Below, in pieces: positions 7,926 to 16,928 of a DNA stretch of 48,524 nucleotides. The notes beneath the pieces are model-generated. The model was not told where the DNA came from. It saw only the letters and a list, made by a program, of their open reading frames with translations, and ran no database searches. Made by a program: the position numbers and the translations under genes. This DNA is from Nitrospira sp. SG-bin1 (lineage in GTDB: Bacteria; Nitrospirota; Nitrospiria; Nitrospirales; Nitrospiraceae), in the NCBI GenBank assembly GCA_002083365.1, contig LVWS01000021.1, forward strand, positions 1 through 48,524. Direction: 5' to 3'. The stretch's first letter is position 1. The number at the start of each line of letters is the position of its first letter.

Positions 7926-9331
7926 CTCGGTTCGACGCAGCGGCTCGCCACCTGATACGTGACCTGGTCTCCAATCCGGCTCAACACGCGTGCCTCATCG
8001 GCGCGCTCATTCTGACTCTTCTCACAACACCTCTCTTCACGGCATCGGCAGGAACCGCTTCCACCGTTGAATCGAAAGCCGCGGCCCTCTTCAAGGCGGG
8101 CGACTATCCCGAAGTGATCACTCTCTATCGAGATCTTCCGCCGGACACGATTCCCTCAAACGCATTCCTTCGTCTCTGCTTGCTCAGCTATGTCCGTCTG
8201 GGACGGACAGACGAGGCCCTGGCCATCTATGAAAAAACGAGCCGGCCGGGGCAGCCTCCTGATCCGTCCCTTCTCCGCCCCTTGGCGCTGAGCATAATCA
8301 CCAGCCAGGTTCGGGATCGCAAGGAACATGTGCGCATCGCGGCCTACTCAGCCCTCGCGGAGTTGGGCCTGCCGGAAACCGCCGCGATTTTGGAAGATGG
8401 CTTGCTGGACCCGTCGGTGGTCGTACGCGCGCGCGCCGCCGAGGCGATCGGAAAAGCCGGACTTGCGTCGAAGTCCGGTGCCTTGCGCCGTGCGTTGCGA
8501 GACGACATGCCGACCGTCCGTATCGCGGCGATGACCGCGCTCGGTGAGGCTCACGCGACCGACGTTCAGCAACGGCTTCTGGATGTCGCGCGTACTGAAG
8601 ACGGGCCGGAGGCCATCTTCGCCTACGCCGCCTTGGTTCGAATGGGCCGCTCCGAAAAGCTGGACGACATTACCAACGCGGCGACCCTGCCGGATGCTGA
8701 ATCCAGGATGGCCGCGCTGGGTGCGTTGGGTCGCCTCAAACGTCCGACCAGCCTGGCGGTCCTGGCGCAAGCCGTGTATGATCCCGATCCATCGGTGCGC
8801 GCATTTGCCGCCGGAGCGCTGGGAGATTTTGGATCTCCCGGCGGGGTGGCCCCGCTCACGCATGCAATCGGAGACGAGATGGCGATGGTTCGCGGCGTCG
8901 CTGCCGCAAGTCTGGGAAGGCTGGGGATCAAAGAAAATCGACCGCTGCTGATGGCGCTTACCCGCGATCCCGATCCGCGCGTCCGAGCCCATGCGGCAGA
9001 AGGCTTGCTTCGTCTCGGCGATTCTTCAGCCATGATGCTGGCGACCGAGCTGGCTCGGCATGCCGACCCATCCATTCGTGCCGCCGCGGCGCAGGCGTTG
9101 AGTGCCTCGTCGGACAAACAGGCGCTGCCGCTGTTGCACACCCTGTTACAGGACCAACAGCCGCTTCCTCGCCTCATGGCCGCCAAGGCGTTGCGGAGGA
9201 GCGGCGAGAGCGCCATCCCCCTCCTCGTGAAGGGCCTTCACGATTCCGATGAAGCGGTGCGCATTGCCGCAGCCAACAGTGTACTGCACCGACTGATCAG
9301 AGAGACCTCGTCACCATCTCGACCTCGTTGA
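7919..9331 (+). CDS. Exported TPR/HEAT-repeat protein
   Basis: A 470-residue protein starting within the glgP stop region (ATGGTAG), so probably translationally coupled. A hydrophobic helix near residues 27-45 (ACLIGALILTLLTTPLF) acts as a signal peptide or anchor. A short TPR-like region follows (AAALFKAGDYPEVITLYRDL). From about residue 140 to the end there are roughly ten HEAT/PBS-lyase-type repeats, each with the pattern DPxxxVRAxAAxALG, which form an alpha-solenoid for protein-protein contacts. There is no catalytic motif. It is followed 12 bp later by a small membrane-anchored protein and faces a second HEAT-repeat gene across the convergent boundary. It is most likely a scaffold in the periplasm or at the inner membrane. 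Confidence 0.85.
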   Translation: MVARFDAAARHLIRDLVSNPAQHACLIGALILTLLTTPLFTASAGTASTVESKAAALFKAGDYPEVITLYRDLPPDTIPSNAFLRLCLLSYVRLGRTDEALAIYEKTSRPGQPPDPSLLRPLALSIITSQVRDRKEHVRIAAYSALAELGLPETAAILEDGLLDPSVVVRARAAEAIGKAGLASKSGALRRALRDDMPTVRIAAMTALGEAHATDVQQRLLDVARTEDGPEAIFAYAALVRMGRSEKLDDITNAATLPDAESRMAALGALGRLKRPTSLAVLAQAVYDPDPSVRAFAAGALGDFGSPGGVAPLTHAIGDEMAMVRGVAAASLGRLGIKENRPLLMALTRDPDPRVRAHAAEGLLRLGDSSAMMLATELARHADPSIRAAAAQALSASSDKQALPLLHTLLQDQQPLPRLMAAKALRRSGESAIPLLVKGLHDSDEAVRIAAANSVLHRLIRETSSPSRPR

Positions 9332-9343
9332 GCAAGGACCCGT

Positions 9344-9799
9344 ATGGCTAAATTCGTCACCGTTCTGTTGCTGATCATCGGGGCGTTCGGCGCCGGCTAC
9401 TATATCGGACAGCGGCCCGTCGGGTCGCTGCAGCGGACGGTGGCGGAACTTCAACAGTCGTTGAAGGACGTGTCCCGAAACGTGATGGACACGACACTCG
9501 AGATCGAGCGCGATCTTCGCCGGCGTCAGGGACTCGTGGAAGCCAAAGCTCGATTGATTCAGGCGAAGACGCACCTCGCCGATCGTGATTACGAGAAGGC
9601 CGCGAAAGAATTGACGGAGGCCATCACTTCTATGGATGGCACAACGAAGGGAGCCAATCCCGATCCCACCACGACTCCTCTACGGGAGATGGCCGGATCA
9701 CTGCGCGAGGTGAAGGCTGACATCGCAGCGGGGAACTTCGTGCCGATGAAAAGGTTGGACGAACTCCAGCAGAGACTGGATCAATTGCTGAACAAATAA
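9344..9799 (+). CDS. Small membrane-anchored coiled-coil protein
   Basis: A 151-residue protein with an N-terminal membrane helix (FVTVLLLIIGAFGAGYYIG, residues 4-22) and then a long amphipathic helical region. The coiled-coil heptads begin around residue 30 (LQRTVAELQQSLKDV) and resume at the C-terminus (MKRLDELQQRLDQLLNK). The middle part (AKTHLADRDYEKAAKELTEAI) looks like a single TPR-like hairpin. It would sit in the inner membrane with the coil outside or be an uncleaved signal-anchor protein. No family is recognised. It is the last gene of the glgP unit, and its stop codon is one base from the stop of the convergent HEAT gene. Confidence 0.8.
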   Translation: MAKFVTVLLLIIGAFGAGYYIGQRPVGSLQRTVAELQQSLKDVSRNVMDTTLEIERDLRRRQGLVEAKARLIQAKTHLADRDYEKAAKELTEAITSMDGTTKGANPDPTTTPLREMAGSLREVKADIAAGNFVPMKRLDELQQRLDQLLNK

Positions 9800-9800
9800 C

Positions 9801-10631
9801 TCATGCGTTGGCCGGTTGGGAAATCGACGTCTTCTTCCACTTGGCCAGGATTCGCTCCACCCGCATCTTGACCACCATATCGGGGTCCTTGAGCAGCGGC
9901 GTGATTGCTTCGCGGCCCCGCTCATCGCCGATCGACTCCAAGGCGGCGGCGGCCGTCAGTCGCGTAAACCAGTCCTTATCGCCAAGCATCTGAATAAGAG
10001 GATCGATCGCCTCATCGCTCTTGATCCGCCCCAAGGCAAGGACCGCGCATTTGCGGACGTTTTCATCCTTATCACGAAGGGCGCCGATCAGCCGCTCGAC
10101 GGACGGCTCACCCAGTGCGACCAAGGCGTCGACGGCATCGTCCTTGAATTCATCATTCCGAAGCTGAAGCATCAAGGGATCGAGCACCCGTTCGTCGCGG
10201 ATCTTTCCAAGCGCGGCGATGGCGTATTTGCGAACTTCCCAATCGCGGAGCAGTTTGAGGAGCGTCTCGACGGCGGGAGACCCCACTTGCCCCATCGCTT
10301 CGATCGCGACCTCTCGAACCTGCCAGTCACCGTCGCGCAAGGCGCGGGCCAGCGGTTCGACACAGCGCTCATCACCCATTTCCCCCAGCGTAATGACCGC
10401 TTCGCGGCGCACCACCCAGTCGGGATCGTTCAGCAGATCGATTTGAATATCGATCTCATCCTTCACCCGTTCTTCTTCGAGCGCGACCGGATCTGGGCCG
10501 ACCGCCGACATGTCGGCGGCGGGCGACTCTGTCTGCGCCTGATCCCCCGTACCGCCGGCGGTTAGTTGATCACCGGCTTCCTGGCTGAGAGGGTTCCCTC
10601 CCGGAGCGGTCGGTGTCGGTTCTTGTTCCAT
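9801..10631 (-). CDS. Cytoplasmic HEAT-repeat protein
   Basis: A 276-residue protein from the ATG at 10629-10631. The first 60 residues are acidic and Pro/Gln-rich (low complexity). From about residue 65 there are seven HEAT/PBS-lyase repeats, with signatures such as DPDWVVRREAVITLGEMGD and DKDENVRKCAVLALGRIKS. The C-terminus ends in a basic patch (AKWKKTS). There is no signal peptide. An in-frame ATG 30 bases upstream (10659-10661) exists, and neither has a good ribosome site. It converges with the plus-strand operon one base from its stop. It is probably an adaptor or assembly scaffold; no enzyme motif is present. Confidence 0.82.
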   Translation of the reverse strand: MEQEPTPTAPGGNPLSQEAGDQLTAGGTGDQAQTESPAADMSAVGPDPVALEEERVKDEIDIQIDLLNDPDWVVRREAVITLGEMGDERCVEPLARALRDGDWQVREVAIEAMGQVGSPAVETLLKLLRDWEVRKYAIAALGKIRDERVLDPLMLQLRNDEFKDDAVDALVALGEPSVERLIGALRDKDENVRKCAVLALGRIKSDEAIDPLIQMLGDKDWFTRLTAAAALESIGDERGREAITPLLKDPDMVVKMRVERILAKWKKTSISQPANA

Positions 10632-10666
10632 GGAATCAGTCCGTGACACGAGTGGGGCCATTCACA

Positions 10667-10879
10667 CTACGCTGACGGAGAGGCCGCCGCACCTTGTTTT
10701 CCGGCCGCCCGCTTCTTTCGCAACGCCAGCGCTCTTCTCCTACGTTGTTCCCTCTTTAGACGTTTCCTCAAGGACCGGAGCGCCGCATCTCCCTCTGGAT
10801 TGCTGTGGTTGGTCAACTTAACGGCGATCTTCTTTTTCAGCTTCACTTCATCCGGTTCCGCTGCTCGCTTTTTGGCCAT
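10667..10879 (-). CDS. Small highly basic protein
   Basis: A 70-residue, lysine/arginine-rich protein (MAKKRAAEPDEVKLKKKI..., later KRLKREQRRRRALALRKKRA), ending in an Ala-rich tail. The start at 10877-10879 is chosen because a GGGGAGG ribosome site lies nine bases upstream; a longer reading from 10930 lacks one. The composition suggests nucleic-acid or ribosome binding, but no family is recognised. It lies 35 bp upstream of the HEAT gene on the same strand. Confidence 0.65.
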   Translation of the reverse strand: MAKKRAAEPDEVKLKKKIAVKLTNHSNPEGDAALRSLRKRLKREQRRRRALALRKKRAAGKQGAAASPSA

Positions 10880-11032
10880 CGATCCACGCCTCCCCTTCGA
10901 TACACTCATGCATTTGTCCGCTGCTGACACGATCGGTGCAGTCTAGTGGAGAGCTTTACACACTGTCAACCTGGAGAGGAGTCACGAGGATGCGGTGCAG
11001 CGCGAACGAGGAAGGCCGCTGATGTCGACATA

Positions 11033-11058
11033 ACAAAGCGGGCCAGGAAGACCCGCTC
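11033..11058 (-). terminator. Intrinsic terminator of the RlpA-like gene
   Basis: Minus-strand stem AGCGGG (11052-11057) pairing with CCCGCT (11037-11042) around an 8-9-nt loop, followed by TTGTT. It lies 25 bp after the stop codon of the RlpA-like gene. The stem is short and the T-run is broken, so efficiency may be moderate. Confidence 0.65.
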
Positions 11059-11082
11059 AATAGTCACCGCGCAAGATCGAAC

Positions 11083-11727
11083 TCAGTTGAGGACCAGCGA
11101 CGCAACTGGAGCGTCGGTCGGGTGAGCCACCGCGAGCATGGCAAGGGCCCAGCGATTCCGCCTCGCAATCCACAGGTCCCCGAGGAAATTTCGAGCCGGA
11201 GAGGCCATTCCCGCCGAGGTCCGATGGACGTGCTGGGGCGCATCAACCAGAAGCGCGGCACCCCGATCAGCAAATTTTTCCGACAACAACATCAGTTCCG
11301 GGCGGCGTTCGCCGACGATTTCGACCTGGACAAGCGCCAACCCCTTCTGCTCCATCCCCAACTGGACCGCCGCTCCATGGGACAAGTCGAGAATTCGCCC
11401 TTTTTCATAGGGTCCCCGGTCGGTAATTCGGACGTAGAGATGTTTGCCGTTGGTCAGATTGACGACGCGCACGACACTTCCCAGCGGCATGGTTCGATGG
11501 GCCGCCGTCAGGGCTTCCATATCGAACAACTCGCCGTTCGCGGCTTGCCTCCCATGAAACTGCCCGCCGTACCAGGAAGCGACTCCCCGATCCTTGATCC
11601 CTACATCGAGTTGCGCATCTCCTTTGGGAACCCACGAGCAGGCCCCCAACGACAGGGACAGGAGGATCGCGAAGGCTGTGGACGATACGGGTCGACCGTG
11701 CTGAAGCTCAGTATGCATGCTGGGCAT
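11083..11727 (-). CDS. rlpA: RlpA-like septal ring lytic transglycosylase family lipoprotein
   Basis: A 214-residue protein with a lipoprotein signal (AILLSLSLGAC, cysteine near residue 30) and a double-psi beta-barrel domain. The domain shows the RlpA signatures GVASWYGGQFHGRQAANGE and RITDRGPYEKGRILDLSHGA. RlpA proteins act on peptidoglycan at the septum or cell poles. No C-terminal SPOR domain is present; the last 70 residues are unrelated (RNRWALAMLAVAHPTD) and could be a family-specific tail. A GGGAGG site lies very close to the first ATG (11725-11727) and 11 bases from an alternative at 11718, so the start is uncertain by three residues. Confidence 0.88.
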   Translation of the reverse strand: MPSMHTELQHGRPVSSTAFAILLSLSLGACSWVPKGDAQLDVGIKDRGVASWYGGQFHGRQAANGELFDMEALTAAHRTMPLGSVVRVVNLTNGKHLYVRITDRGPYEKGRILDLSHGAAVQLGMEQKGLALVQVEIVGERRPELMLLSEKFADRGAALLVDAPQHVHRTSAGMASPARNFLGDLWIARRNRWALAMLAVAHPTDAPVASLVLN

Positions 11728-12097
11728 CGCCTCCCTCTGTGGTCAATAATGGGATCTCTGGTCGATTCAGCGTATGAGAGGTATGCGAGTTCGACAATAC
11801 CGACTGGAGTACCGGTTCCCCCACCTCCGTATGGAGAGTTCCGTTCCGGGATCAAGAGGGGGGCTACATGGGTTATACATAAGTACAGCTGCCTCGCGAC
11901 CTTTATATAAATGAGATGGAAACTAAATTCAACACCCGCGGGTCGCGGGTGGCTTGTGTCGATCCCTCACGATACCGGTTATCGATATATTGACTGCCTC
12001 GGACGGAGTGAGTAAGATCCCGATCGAGTGAACAGGGTGTAGTGTCGAGAGCGGTACCGCTCCATTCTCCGCGGTTGTTCGCACCGATATCACTTTC
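11728..12097. other. Intergenic region between divergent rlpA-like and ABC operons
   Basis: 370 bp with no convincing gene. It holds the plus-strand promoter at 11990-12018 and, just upstream of it, two dyads: ACCCGCGGGT (11934-11943) and GATACCGGTTATC (11971-11983). The latter is an almost perfect 13-bp palindrome that could bind a regulator. Confidence 0.5.
11990..12018 (+). promoter_or_regulatory. Sigma70-type promoter of the ABC exporter operon
   Basis: TTGACT (11990-11995), a 17-bp spacer, TAAGAT (12013-12018). The predicted leader is about 73 nt before the GTG start at 12098. The dyad GATACCGGTTATC ends seven bases before the -35 box. Confidence 0.65.
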
Positions 12098-13084
12098 GTG
12101 ATCGACGTTCACAACATTACCAAGCGGTACGGCCATCATACGGCCATCGATCGCGTCACCTTCTCGGTGGCCAAGGGGGAGGTGTTGGCATTCCTTGGTC
12201 CCAACGGGGCCGGCAAAACGACCACGATGCGAATCCTCACCTGTTTCATGCCGGCGACGGAAGGTACCGCGCGAGTGGCCGGTTTTGATTGCACTGAGCA
12301 GCCGCTGGAAGTGAAACGGCAGATCGGATACCTGCCGGAAACGCCGCCGGTCTACCAAGAACTGACCGTCACGGAATATCTCACCTTCGTCGGCCGGCTT
12401 CGTGGAACTACCGGACCGAAACTCTCGTCGGCCCTCGATCAATCCATTGAACGACTTGAGCTGGGTTCGGTGCGGCACCGACTGATCGGCAACCTCTCCC
12501 GCGGCTACCGTCAGCGCGTGGGCCTGGCGCAAGCGCTGTTGCACGATCCCCCGGTTCTGATCCTCGATGAACCGACGGTCGGCCTTGATCCCAAGCAAAT
12601 CATTGAAATCCGTGAGCTCATCAAGAGCCTGGCCGGCTCGCATTCCGTGATTCTCAGCACCCATATCCTTCCGGAAGCGACCGCCGTCTGCCAACGGGTC
12701 GTCATCATCAATAAAGGCCGCATCGTCGCGGAAGATACCCCTGAACAGTTGTCGACCCGATTGCGTCAATCGGAGAAAGTTTCGATCACCCTCAAGACAT
12801 GTCCGGCCGACTGCGAGACGAAGCTTCGCGCGATTCCCGGCATTCTGAACGTGCTTCCCGGGCAGGCTGGAGGAAGTTTTTTAATCGAAAGCGAGCTCGG
12901 CCGCGATCTGCGCGACGAGATCGCCCGCGTGGCCGTGTCGAACCAGTGGGGATTGCTTGAACTCCGCACCGTGTCGATGACGTTGGAAGACGTCTTCCTC
13001 CAGCTCACGCGCCACGAGGACCAGACTCCGGATACGACGGAGGCCACCGTGAGCCTGGCCTCCGCAGAAAAGGTGGACACGTAG
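12098..13084 (+). CDS. ABC transporter ATP-binding protein (GldA-like)
   Basis: A 328-residue nucleotide-binding subunit of an ABC-2 type exporter. Walker A is GPNGAGKTT (34-42), the signature is NLSRGYRQRVGLAQ, Walker B is VLILDEPTVGLDP, and the H-loop is ILSTHILPEA. After about residue 220 there is the extra C-terminal domain usual in GldA/NodI-like ATPases. It starts at GTG, 73 nt after the promoter. The next genes are a permease, a GldG-like protein and a DUF4340 protein, a widespread set whose substrate is unknown outside gliding Bacteroidetes. Confidence 0.93.
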   Translation: MIDVHNITKRYGHHTAIDRVTFSVAKGEVLAFLGPNGAGKTTTMRILTCFMPATEGTARVAGFDCTEQPLEVKRQIGYLPETPPVYQELTVTEYLTFVGRLRGTTGPKLSSALDQSIERLELGSVRHRLIGNLSRGYRQRVGLAQALLHDPPVLILDEPTVGLDPKQIIEIRELIKSLAGSHSVILSTHILPEATAVCQRVVIINKGRIVAEDTPEQLSTRLRQSEKVSITLKTCPADCETKLRAIPGILNVLPGQAGGSFLIESELGRDLRDEIARVAVSNQWGLLELRTVSMTLEDVFLQLTRHEDQTPDTTEATVSLASAEKVDT

Positions 13085-13092
13085 GAGCTGAT

Positions 13093-13863
13093 ATGACGCC
13101 GGTGCAAGCCGTTATTAGTAAAGAACTGCGAGTCTATTTCGTTTCCCCCATTGTGTACGTGGTCGGCGCGGTCTTTTTGTTGATCTTTGGGCTGCTCTCT
13201 TACCTCTACGTCGGGTTCGCCGGTGCGCAAGCCATCCAACTGATGCAGATGCAGGGAGGGATGGCTCAGATCAACTTGAACGATCTGGTCTTTCGGAATC
13301 TGTTCGCGAGCATGCGGATCGTGCTCGTGATTATTCTGCCCATCCTGACCATGCGCTTGTTCGCGGAGGAGCGGAAGCTCCGGACGTTTGAGTTCTTGAT
13401 GACCTCGCCGATCCGGATCAATGAGATCGTCGTCGGCAAATTCGTCAGCGTGTTCACGATCTATCTCGGCCTCGTGGGGTTGACCGTACTGGTCCCGACG
13501 ATGCTGATGCTCTTCAGCGACTTCGATTGGAATCCCATCTGGACCGGCTATTTGGGAATGGTGTTGCTGGGGGCGTTGTTTATCTCCGTCGGCCTGTTTG
13601 CGTCGGCGCTGACGGAAAACCAAATCGTGGCCGCCTTCGTCAGCTTCGGCATGCTGCTGACCATCTGGTTGATCGCCGGATTGGGAAGCCTGTTCGGGGA
13701 CACCACCGCGGGCCGCGTCATCTCGTACGTTTCATACATGGAACACTATGAGCGCCTCGTACGGGGCCTGGTCGACACAAGCGACCTCGTCTACTTCGGA
13801 AGCGGACTGGCTCTCATGTTATTCCTCACACATCGCGTCGTGGAATCGACCAGCTGGAAATGA
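13093..13863 (+). CDS. ABC-2 type permease
   Basis: A 256-residue integral membrane protein with six likely transmembrane helices: first VVGAVFLLIFGLLSYLYV near residue 20, then after a cytoplasmic segment IVLVIILPILTMRLF and the motif AEERKLRTFEFLMTSP, which is characteristic of ABC-2 permeases of the GldF/NatB kind. It begins eight bases after the ATPase gene and overlaps the next gene by four bases (ATGA), so these subunits are translated together. Confidence 0.9.
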   Translation: MTPVQAVISKELRVYFVSPIVYVVGAVFLLIFGLLSYLYVGFAGAQAIQLMQMQGGMAQINLNDLVFRNLFASMRIVLVIILPILTMRLFAEERKLRTFEFLMTSPIRINEIVVGKFVSVFTIYLGLVGLTVLVPTMLMLFSDFDWNPIWTGYLGMVLLGALFISVGLFASALTENQIVAAFVSFGMLLTIWLIAGLGSLFGDTTAGRVISYVSYMEHYERLVRGLVDTSDLVYFGSGLALMLFLTHRVVESTSWK

Positions 13864-15383
13864 GTCTGAAATCCCTCCCCCTCGGCATTCTCGGAATGTT
13901 GCTCGGCATCGGCGGCATGGTCGCCTACAGCCTTCGACCAGACTGGCTCTGGGCCGTCACGGTCACGGAAGGCTTGGCGCTGGCCTGCTTAGCGGCGTTC
14001 TTCGTGTTGCACTTCGAGACCGTCAAAGCCTTCTCCAGCCGACGGTCGACCAGAATGGGACTCAATAGCCTGCTGATGGTCCTGCTCTTTACCGGCATTT
14101 TAGTCATCGTGAATTTCTTGGCCTCCCGTCATTCGATCCGTTGGGATCTCTCCGAGAATCAGAACTTCACCCTCGCGCCGCAAACCTATCGGGTTCTCAG
14201 AACCTTGCCGCACGACGTCAAGATCACCGTCTTCACCAGGGAAAAGGATCCCGGCTATCAAGCTTTCAAGGAGCGCCTGGAAAGCTATCGGCAAGCCTCG
14301 ACCAAACTGAGCGTGGAATTCGTCGATCCGGAGAAACAGCCGAAGATGGCTCAAACCTACGGGATCTTCCGAACGGACACCGCGATTTTCGAGAGCAACG
14401 GCCAGACGATCCGCGTGATGTCCCCCTCGGAAGTCGAACTGACGGGCGCCTTACTTCGAATCTCCAAGGACGCGAAAAAGCGTGTCGTCTTTCTCGAAGG
14501 CCATGGCGAATTGAATGTCGAGGAGAAGGACCGCAACGGGCTCTCCATCGCGAAAGAGGCCCTGATCCGCCAAGGGTATGACGTCGGCACGGTCTCGCTC
14601 CTCAAGGAATCCGCCGTGCCGGACAATACGTCCGTCCTCGTCATCGCGGGCCCACGCCGTTCCGTCATTAAAGAAGAGCAGGATCGTATTCGCACCTATG
14701 TCGAGAAGGGTGGTCACCTGCTGGTGCTGGCCGATCCTGATACACAGACAGGGTTGGAATCCTTGCTCGCCCATTGGGGACTCGGCCTGGGGCCCGGGGT
14801 GTTGGTCGATTTGCAAGATCGGTTGGCACAGGGAGACCTCACGGCGCTGTTGGTCCGGACCTTCACCGAGCATGAGATCACGCAGGACCTGACCTCCGCC
14901 GTGCTGCTGCCCCTCTCGCGTCACGTCACCTTCGACGAACAGGTCGGTAAGGACTGGGACTTCGTGCCGCTGGCTCGTACCTCGCCGAACAGTTGGGCGG
15001 AGACGAACATGCAAGGTCGTGTGGTCAGCCTGAGCGAAAAGGAAGACGTGAAGGGGCCGCTGCCCATGGCGGCGGCGCTGGCTCCGAAAAAGGCCCCCGA
15101 AGAAGGCAAGCCGCGCCCGGCCATCGTGGTGATCGGCAACTCCACCTTTGTCTCCAATGCCTTTTTCAATTTTCCCGGCAACAGCGACTTTTTTCTCCAT
15201 ACGACCGGGTGGTTGGCCGAGGAACGGGACTTGATTTCCATCGCACCGAAAGAACCGGCATTGCGGCCGTTCACACCCAATCCCACCCAGGAACGGGCTC
15301 TGATTTACATACAAGTTGTTTTCCTCCCGCTCGTGACGTTGCTCACCGGCATCCTCGTGTGGAGAAAACGCCGACGCCTGTAA
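13860..15383 (+). CDS. GldG-like auxiliary subunit of ABC exporter
   Basis: A 507-residue protein of the ABC_transp_aux/GldG type. Two or three membrane helices lie in the first 90 residues, with a large extracytoplasmic domain from about residue 95 to 470. The domain includes the family pattern WDLSENQNFTLAPQT and two flavodoxin-like segments (VVFLEGHGELN, LLVLADPD). One C-terminal helix (IQVVFLPLVTLLTGILVW) precedes a basic tail. In the GldAFG system the partner genes are the ATPase and permease found immediately upstream. It overlaps the permease stop by ATGA. Confidence 0.88.
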   Translation: MSLKSLPLGILGMLLGIGGMVAYSLRPDWLWAVTVTEGLALACLAAFFVLHFETVKAFSSRRSTRMGLNSLLMVLLFTGILVIVNFLASRHSIRWDLSENQNFTLAPQTYRVLRTLPHDVKITVFTREKDPGYQAFKERLESYRQASTKLSVEFVDPEKQPKMAQTYGIFRTDTAIFESNGQTIRVMSPSEVELTGALLRISKDAKKRVVFLEGHGELNVEEKDRNGLSIAKEALIRQGYDVGTVSLLKESAVPDNTSVLVIAGPRRSVIKEEQDRIRTYVEKGGHLLVLADPDTQTGLESLLAHWGLGLGPGVLVDLQDRLAQGDLTALLVRTFTEHEITQDLTSAVLLPLSRHVTFDEQVGKDWDFVPLARTSPNSWAETNMQGRVVSLSEKEDVKGPLPMAAALAPKKAPEEGKPRPAIVVIGNSTFVSNAFFNFPGNSDFFLHTTGWLAEERDLISIAPKEPALRPFTPNPTQERALIYIQVVFLPLVTLLTGILVWRKRRRL

Positions 15384-15401
15384 CGGACATGAAAGAAGCG
15401 A

Positions 15402-15469
15402 GAAGGCTGAGGCTGAGGTTTAGGATTCAACCATTCGCATTCAACCTTCGTCTTAACCTTAACCTTTAA
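15402..15469. repeat. Short-period intergenic repeat able to form a hairpin (element 1)
   Basis: Within the ABC operon, between the GldG-like and DUF4340 genes. The left arm (15403-15420) is built of AGGCTG/AGGTTT units and the right arm (about 15445-15468) of CCTTAA/CCTTT units. The arms pair over about 15 positions with a few mismatches or G-U pairs. The spacing and style match elements at 32164-32220 and 34044-34132. Confidence 0.6.
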
Positions 15470-15477
15470 AAGACGTG

Positions 15478-16857
15478 ATGCGTTACTGGCCCACACTCCT
15501 GTTGTTCGTCGTTCTCGCTGGTCTGGGGAGCTATCTCTACCTCGTGGAGTTTCCCGCCAAACAGCGGGAAGAGAAACAAGAAACGGAGCAGAAGCAACTC
15601 CTCCCTTTTCCGGAAACCGCCATTACCGGACTCTCGGTCACCACCGCTCAGGGCCCCATCGAGTTGAAACTGGCGGAGCCAGGCAAATGGTCTATCGTGG
15701 CTCCGCTTCAAACGGATGCCGATCATCGAGAGGTGCAGGCGCTTATCCGAGCGCTCGTGACGGGCCCCGTCACCAGAACCGTCGAGGAACAGCCGTCCCA
15801 GCTGGCGCCATACGGGCTTGAACAGCCGGTGACCACCCTCACCATCACTGCCGGAACACAACAGGAGACGATCTCCATCGGCGACAGCGGTCCCCTGTCC
15901 AACACCCTCTATGTGTTTCGCAAGTCGGATCGTCGCGTGTTGCTGACCAACTTGGCGCCGAAGGATTTCGTCAACAAGTCGTTGATGACCTTCCGTCGGA
16001 AGGAGCTCTTGCGTTTCGTCCAAAATGACATCGAACGGGTCCGCCTCACCTACCCGACGACGGAAATCGTGATCTACAACATGTCGAAGGACAAGCCCAG
16101 ACCTTCTTGGAAAATCCGCTATCCGATCGAAGCAGAGGCGGACCAGAACGAAGTCCGCTCGTTGATGTTTCGGTTGGAGGATCTGAAGGCGCTCGGGGTC
16201 GTTGATCCTGGTCCTGAGCGAGACGCCGTCGCCAAAACCCTGACCGCGCCGAAAGTGAAAGTCACGCTGCATACCGTCGCGGGCGACCAAACAGTCCGGC
16301 TCTATCAGCCGAATCCTCAGAGCGGGGAGGCCATTGCGGAAACGACGGCCGATGGGCCGCTGTATTACATCAACCCCGCATTGATCAAAGACCTCACGAA
16401 AGAACTCTTCACGCTCCAGGACAAACGGCTGCTCGGCCTTGACTACACCGACATCGCGATGTTGTCGGTGAAGACGAGAGAGCACCAGTATGTCTTGATC
16501 AACCAGACCGGCGAGTGGGTGCTCGAAGACCAACCCACCGAGAAAGTCAGCCAGGAGGCGGCGTACCTCTTCGTCAGCCGCGTCGCCAACCTCCCCGCCG
16601 AGGAACGCGTCATGAAACAATCCGCGCCCCTGGCTCCCTATGGTCTATTGGCTCCCGCCGCGGAATTCGTGGCCACCGGCAAAGACGGCAAGACCACGGG
16701 AAAACTGACTCTCGGCAACCAATCCGGCAATCTGTTGTATGCAACCGGCCAACGTCTGCAAGGTGTCTTTCAAGTGCGCCCGGATCTGCTCAAGCAGATT
16801 CCCTCCAAGGCTGAACTGCTCGCCAATCCAAAAGACAAAGCCGCCACCAACCGCTGA
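15478..16857 (+). CDS. DUF4340 domain-containing protein
   Basis: A 459-residue protein with an N-terminal signal anchor (WPTLLLFVVLAGLGSYLYLV) followed by three related beta-rich segments. Each shows the DUF4340 theme of a small-sheet unit ending in LAPYGL (LAPYGLEQP near residue 107, LAPYGLLAP near residue 385). Proteins of this family are regularly encoded next to GldG-like ABC components, as here, and are thought to lie outside the inner membrane. In-frame GTG (15475) and ATG (15478) starts are adjacent; I use the ATG. It is the last gene of the ABC operon. Confidence 0.85.
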   Translation: MRYWPTLLLFVVLAGLGSYLYLVEFPAKQREEKQETEQKQLLPFPETAITGLSVTTAQGPIELKLAEPGKWSIVAPLQTDADHREVQALIRALVTGPVTRTVEEQPSQLAPYGLEQPVTTLTITAGTQQETISIGDSGPLSNTLYVFRKSDRRVLLTNLAPKDFVNKSLMTFRRKELLRFVQNDIERVRLTYPTTEIVIYNMSKDKPRPSWKIRYPIEAEADQNEVRSLMFRLEDLKALGVVDPGPERDAVAKTLTAPKVKVTLHTVAGDQTVRLYQPNPQSGEAIAETTADGPLYYINPALIKDLTKELFTLQDKRLLGLDYTDIAMLSVKTREHQYVLINQTGEWVLEDQPTEKVSQEAAYLFVSRVANLPAEERVMKQSAPLAPYGLLAPAAEFVATGKDGKTTGKLTLGNQSGNLLYATGQRLQGVFQVRPDLLKQIPSKAELLANPKDKAATNR

Positions 16858-16928
16858 CGTCGGCCTTGCTCCGAAATACCCGTTCTGATCGGCACTCCCC
16901 TCTCTCTCACGGCTCGGGATCTCCCTAA

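Noticed and set aside
15466..16620. Minus-strand frame of 384 codons opposite the DUF4340 gene
   Set aside because: Composition and lack of any recognisable domain mark it as a shadow of the real gene.
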